From the NCBI GenBank assembly GCA_947487835.1, contig CANKXX010000005.1:1-64000 (forward strand): DNA of 64,000 bases, in the 5' to 3' direction. The position numbers and the translations under genes were made by a program. Shown here piece after piece: positions 60,445 to 64,000 of the stretch (its first letter is position 1; every line of letters begins with the position of its first letter). The notes under the pieces are model-generated. The model searched no databases and was not told the DNA's origin. It saw only the letters and a program-made list of their open reading frames with translations. Source of the stretch: an uncultured Microbacteriaceae bacterium (lineage in GTDB: Bacteria; Actinomycetota; Actinomycetes; Actinomycetales; Microbacteriaceae).

Positions 60445-61344
60445 CTAGAGGCCGGTGTGGACGAGACCGGCCGCGATGTCCACGGCTGCGGCGACGTCGT
60501 CGTCGGGCGGGTAGAGCAGGGTGCGGCCGACCGTGAGACCGCGGACGCCGGGAAGGGCGAGGGCGTCCTGCCAGGCGGCGAAGGTCTCGTCGGGATCGGC
60601 GCCGGAGTCGCCGCCGAGCAGAAGCGTCGGCATCGTCGTCGCGGCCATCACGCGCTCCATCTCCGGCACGACCGGCAGCTTCATCCAGGTGTAGGCACTC
60701 GACGCGCCGAGGCCGGCCGCGATCGCGACGGAGAGGATGACGGCGTCCGTCGACAGGTCGTTGACGACGCGGCCGTCGACCCAGCGGCTCATGAAGGGCT
60801 CGAGCATGATCGGCAGCCCCGCGGCGGACGCCTGGGTCACGGCCTCGGCCGTGGCGGTGAGGGTCGGCGCGGTCGCCGCGTCGCCGAGGTTGATGCGGAG
60901 CAGCGTCTTCGCGAAGTCCACGCCGCCGTCGACGATGCTCTTCACGTCGTACCCGGTGAAGCGGTCGTCCATCTCGAACGAGGCGCCGCGCAGGCCGCCG
61001 CGGTTCATGGAGCCGACGACGATCTTGTCGTCGAGCAGGCCGAGGGCGGCGAGGTCGTCGATGATGTCGGGCGTGCCGAGGACACCGTCGACGCCGGGGC
61101 GGCTGAGAGCGGTGGCGAGCCGGTCGAGGAGGTCGTAGCGGTCGGCCATGGCCGTCGCGTTCTCCCCCACCGCGAGCGCGCCCCGGGCGGGGTGGTCGGC
61201 CGCGACGATGAAGAGCCGTCCGTCGCCGCGGAGCACCTGGCGCCGACGGCGGTCGACGAGCGTCGCGCGGATGGTCGCGGGCTCCGTCGCGCGGATCTCC
61301 CGCAGGCGATCGAACTGAGCGGCACTGAGGAATCGCTCGAACAT
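60445..61344 (-). CDS. Cgl0159-type (beta/alpha)8 aldolase of the iol pathway
   Basis: 299 aa, SD AAGGAGG 6 nt upstream. DhnA/LacD-like aldolase fold: [18 protein letters not shown] near the start, [33 protein letters not shown], and the likely Schiff-base Lys in [38 protein letters not shown] is the C-terminal phosphate-binding type motif. It replaces IolJ and should cleave 2-deoxy-5-keto-gluconate-6-phosphate into dihydroxyacetone phosphate and malonate semialdehyde. It overlaps the iolC stop by one base (TGATG). Confidence 0.88.
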   Translation of the reverse strand: MFERFLSAAQFDRLREIRATEPATIRATLVDRRRRQVLRGDGRLFIVAADHPARGALAVGENATAMADRYDLLDRLATALSRPGVDGVLGTPDIIDDLAALGLLDDKIVVGSMNRGGLRGASFEMDDRFTGYDVKSIVDGGVDFAKTLLRINLGDAATAPTLTATAEAVTQASAAGLPIMLEPFMSRWVDGRVVNDLSTDAVILSVAIAAGLGASSAYTWMKLPVVPEMERVMAATTMPTLLLGGDSGADPDETFAAWQDALALPGVRGLTVGRTLLYPPDDDVAAAVDIAAGLVHTGL

Positions 61345-62300
61345 CAGCGCCCTCCTTCCGTGAGGATGCCGGCCACCTCGGACTCGGTCGGCATGGCGGT
61401 GGAGCACTCGCGCCGCGAGGCGACGATGGCCCCGGCGACGTTGGCGAAGCGGAGGATGCGCTCGAGGTCCCAGCCCTCGAGGAGCCCGTGGCAGAGCGCG
61501 CCGCCGAAGGCGTCGCCCGCGCCGAGCCCGTTGACGACGTCGACGAAGTACGGCGGCACCTCGACGGTCTCGGTACGGGTCCGGGCCAGCACGCCCTTGG
61601 GGCCCTGCTTGACGATGGCGAGGCTGACGCCACGCTCGAGCAGCGCGTCGGCGGCGCGGAGCGGCTCGACCTCGCCGACGGCGACCTCGCACTCCTCCCG
61701 GTTGCCCACGGCGACCGTCGCATGCTCCAGCGCGGCGGACACCTGCACGGCGGCCTCGGCCGGGTCCGCCCAGAACATCGGCCGGTAGTCGAGGTCGAAG
61801 ACCGTGTACTGCGCCCGAGCGCGGGCCTCGAGGGCCGCGAAGTGCGCCGATCGACTGGGCTCCTGGCTGAGGCCCGTGGCGGTGAACCAGAAGATGCGGG
61901 CGGCGCGCACGGCGTCGAGGTCGAGCTCGGCGGGTTCCACGTTGAGGTCGGGCGCCTTGGGCTCCCGGTAGAAGTAGAGCGGGAAGTCGTCGGGCGGGAA
62001 GATCTCGCAGAACGTGATGGGCGTCTTCAGGCGCGGGTCGACGGGCACGTAGCGGTTGTCGACGCCGAGCCGGTCGAGCTCGCGGAGGAGGTAGCGGCCG
62101 AAGGGGTCGTCCCCCACCCGCGCGATGAGGGCGGAGCGGCGGCCGTAGCGGGCGGCGGCGACCGAGACGTTGGCCGCGCTGCCGCCGAGGTACTTGCCGA
62201 AGGTCTCGACGTCCTCGAGGCCGACGCCGTCCTGCAGGGGGTAGATGTCGACGCCGAGCCGGCCGATCGCCAGGACGTCGAAGGGGGAAGAGGCAGTCAT
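61344..62300 (-). CDS. iolC: 5-dehydro-2-deoxygluconokinase
   Basis: 318 aa. PfkB/ribokinase-fold enzyme that phosphorylates 2-deoxy-5-keto-gluconate. Visible are [20 protein letters not shown], the substrate-binding [19 protein letters not shown] and the catalytic [20 protein letters not shown] with the Asp base. Normal size. First gene of the eight-gene iol operon; a promoter-proximal copy of the shared operator motif lies 47 bp upstream. Confidence 0.95.
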   Translation of the reverse strand: MTASSPFDVLAIGRLGVDIYPLQDGVGLEDVETFGKYLGGSAANVSVAAARYGRRSALIARVGDDPFGRYLLRELDRLGVDNRYVPVDPRLKTPITFCEIFPPDDFPLYFYREPKAPDLNVEPAELDLDAVRAARIFWFTATGLSQEPSRSAHFAALEARARAQYTVFDLDYRPMFWADPAEAAVQVSAALEHATVAVGNREECEVAVGEVEPLRAADALLERGVSLAIVKQGPKGVLARTRTETVEVPPYFVDVVNGLGAGDAFGGALCHGLLEGWDLERILRFANVAGAIVASRRECSTAMPTESEVAGILTEGGR

Positions 62301-62346
62301 ACTCCGCTGTACAACTCTCTGCGGCAGGAACGCCGCGTCGGTGGTC

Positions 62347-62360
62347 TTTGTCCTAACAAT
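62347..62360 (-). promoter_or_regulatory. candidate operator of the iol operon
   Basis: TTTGTCCTAACAAT agrees with TATGTCCTGACATA at most core positions (TTGTCCT.ACA) and lies 47-60 bp before iolC. It is the weakest of the four copies and should be taken as tentative. Confidence 0.45.
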
Positions 62361-62525
62361 AACACAAGGGCCACTCGGCGCAACAAGCCCCAGACGCGGG
62401 CGCGGCGACGGACCCCGGCGACGAGGGCTGAGCCCCGACACCCTCACGCCGCGGGCCGGTCCCCCTCCCCGCACGGGGAGGGGGACTACCGTGGACACTT
62501 CCGAACCACCGCCCCAGGAGCTCCC

Positions 62526-63548
62526 ATGGCTGCCAGCCGCAATCCGCTCGACGACCTGCGCGAGACCATCAGCCATCTGGCCGAGCAGTTGAAGCTGCCC
62601 GGGTCGGAGCGCGTGGACGACCTCGTGGGCGACCTCTTCGGCGGTCGCCCCGGCCCCGCCCGGCCGCTCGCGGAGGTGCAGGCCGAGCTCGACGCGCTGG
62701 TCGGCCTGGACACGGTCAAGGAGCAGGTCCGCGCGCTCGTCGCGATGCTGCAGGTGCAGGCCAGGCGCAAGGCGCACGGCCTGCCCGAGGTCGCCACCTC
62801 GCAGCACCTCGTGTTCCTGGGCAACCCGGGCACCGGCAAGACGACCGTCGCGCGGCTCCTCGCCGAGATGTACCGCGCCGTCGGGCTGCTGCAGAAGGGC
62901 CACCTGGTCGAGGTCGACCGATCGGGCCTGGTCGGGCAGTACGTCGGCGCGACCGCGCTCAAAACCGACCGCGTGATCCGGAAGGCGCTCGACGGCGTCC
63001 TGTTCATCGACGAGGCGTACGCGCTCAACCCCGAGGACGGCCGGATGGACTTCGGTCCGGAGGCGATCGAGGTCCTGCTGAAGCGCATGGAGGATCACCG
63101 CCACCGCCTCGTGGTGATCGTGGCCGGCTACCCGCGGCTGATGGAGGCGTTCCTGCTCTCCAACCCGGGTCTGCGGTCCCGGTTCGCCCGCGAGATCACC
63201 TTCCCCGACTACTCGGTCGACGCGCTCGAGGCGATCTTCAACCAGATGGTCGCCCAGCACCAGTACACACTGCAGCCCGGGGCCGAGCAGACGCTGCGCC
63301 GCATCCTCAGCGGGCTCCACGCCGGCGAGGACTCGGGCAACGCCCGCTTCGCCCGGACCCTGTTCGAGCAGTCACTCAATCGCCAGGCGCTGCGGCTGTC
63401 GCTGGACGAGCACCGCAGCCTCGACGCGCTCGACCGCGACGACGTGATGACGCTGACCGGCGACGATCTCCTCGAGGCCGCACGCGCCCTCGGCGAGGGA
63501 CCCAAGCCCGACGCCGAGCCCTCGCGCTGGTGGCGCTGGCTGAGCTGA
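62526..63548 (+). CDS. CbxX/CfqX-type AAA ATPase (SpoVK/EccA-like)
   Basis: 340 aa, SD AGGAG 5 nt before ATG. AAA core: Walker A in [20 protein letters not shown], the pore-type loop [20 protein letters not shown], Walker B in [16 protein letters not shown], and sensor/arginine section [18 protein letters not shown]. The N-terminal ~60 residues are extra and unplaced. Family members remodel Rubisco or act with type VII secretion; no such partner is visible here. Function unknown. Confidence 0.88.
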   Translation: MAASRNPLDDLRETISHLAEQLKLPGSERVDDLVGDLFGGRPGPARPLAEVQAELDALVGLDTVKEQVRALVAMLQVQARRKAHGLPEVATSQHLVFLGNPGTGKTTVARLLAEMYRAVGLLQKGHLVEVDRSGLVGQYVGATALKTDRVIRKALDGVLFIDEAYALNPEDGRMDFGPEAIEVLLKRMEDHRHRLVVIVAGYPRLMEAFLLSNPGLRSRFAREITFPDYSVDALEAIFNQMVAQHQYTLQPGAEQTLRRILSGLHAGEDSGNARFARTLFEQSLNRQALRLSLDEHRSLDALDRDDVMTLTGDDLLEAARALGEGPKPDAEPSRWWRWLS

Positions 63549-63783
63549 GCGCCACGCGAGGAGAATCACGGCCGCGGGCGAAAGTCAAGCCCTGCTGTGC
63601 GCGAGACCACACGCCCTAGGGTGAGTTTCACAACCCGGGGGATTCTTTTACTTGCGTCAGCCGCATCCGCGCACCTCCGGACGCCCCGCCAGCACCGCGC
63701 CCGCCGCCTCGCCCCTAGCGAGGAACGCCTCCCACTTCTTCCCGAGGATCGCATCCTCCCCCTCACACGGAGACTCTGACCCC

Positions 63784-63984
63784 TTGGCTCTCACCCGCCC
63801 GTTCTTCGGCCGTGACCACCGACCGGCCCCGCGCATCGGCGCACGCCTGCGACGCACGCCCGAGACCCTGCCGCCCGCGGAGGCCCTGACGTGCCCGCGG
63901 TGCACCATCGCCCTGTCCGTCGCCGGCCCGAGCGACCGGCCCTACTGGGTCTGCCCGCTCTGCGAGGGCGTCAGGACCCGCTGA
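63784..63984 (+). CDS. small zinc-ribbon-like protein (tentative)
   Basis: 66 aa if started at TTG 63784; upstream in-frame codons would extend it to 63652. The C-terminal half has two CxxC pairs, LTCPRCTIALSVA and YWVCPLCEGVRTR, which fits a zinc ribbon. The N-terminal half is basic and Pro-rich. No clear SD at the chosen start. It may be a real small protein; the start is uncertain. The stretch 63549-63783 shows no other gene. Confidence 0.4.
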   Translation: MALTRPFFGRDHRPAPRIGARLRRTPETLPPAEALTCPRCTIALSVAGPSDRPYWVCPLCEGVRTR

Positions 63985-64000
63985 CGACGCGGCGCGCCCG

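Overview
The window comes from a high-GC actinobacterium, most likely a member of the Microbacteriaceae. The reasons are strong GC bias at third codon positions, frequent GTG starts, leaderless promoters, a DUF222-HNH endonuclease, a DUF7882 small protein, and the gene order leuC-leuD-murA-plsC-gpsA-ddl facing DUF3515/thiL/rsmD. No species is claimed. The window has no phage, plasmid, CRISPR or transposase gene.

Layout. (1) 1-7.5 kb, minus strand: a MoxR ATPase followed by two successive DUF58/transglutaminase pairs; the last transglutaminase runs off the left edge. (2) 7.6-12.1 kb: a VLCAD-type acyl-CoA dehydrogenase, a repeat-rich gap (tandem repeats and a long palindrome), rsmD, thiL and a DUF3515 lipoprotein. 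(3) 12.3-18.7 kb, minus strand: ddl, gpsA, plsC, murA, leuD and leuC, tightly packed. (4) 18.8-25.6 kb: a PP2C phosphatase, a TerC-family membrane protein behind a yybP-ykoY-type manganese riboswitch, two tandem TetR paralogues, an F420-reductase-like protein, tRNA-Glu(CTC), a diacylglycerol-kinase-like lipid kinase and an MBL-fold hydrolase. (5) 25.9-38 kb: a galactoside utilisation region with GH2 and GalM on the plus strand converging on an operon (GH42, binding protein, two permeases, GH42) that carries paired LacI operators downstream of its LacI gene. (6) 38-44 kb: a GH114-like protein, DUF7882, a ROK sugar kinase, a HAD dehalogenase, mntP behind a second manganese riboswitch, a GNAT acetyltransferase, and two direct copies of a ~230-bp multi-hairpin intergenic element. 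(7) 43.7-62.3 kb: a large myo-inositol/polyol region with a LacI regulator, a Gfo/Idh oxidoreductase plus TIM-barrel isomerase operon, an MFS sugar/polyol transporter, a transaldolase plus tautomerase operon, a DUF222-HNH gene surrounded by REP-like and higher-order repeats, and an eight-gene iol operon (iolC, aldolase, iolA, iolB, iolD, IolE-like, iolG, isomerase). (8) A CbxX/CfqX-type AAA ATPase and a small zinc-ribbon ORF close the window.

How it works together. The iol operon encodes a full route from myo-inositol to acetyl-CoA and a C3 unit. The four transcription units of region 7 share a candidate TATGTCCTG-type operator, which suggests one regulon joining the classical iol genes to the extra dehydrogenase/isomerase and transaldolase/tautomerase pairs. 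The two manganese riboswitches place TerC and MntP under one metal signal. Intergenic space is rich in structured repeats of at least four kinds: a 64-nt element with inverted ends, the ~230-bp hairpin chain, REP-like CCTGAGCCTGTCGAAGG elements, and a 280-bp higher-order repeat.
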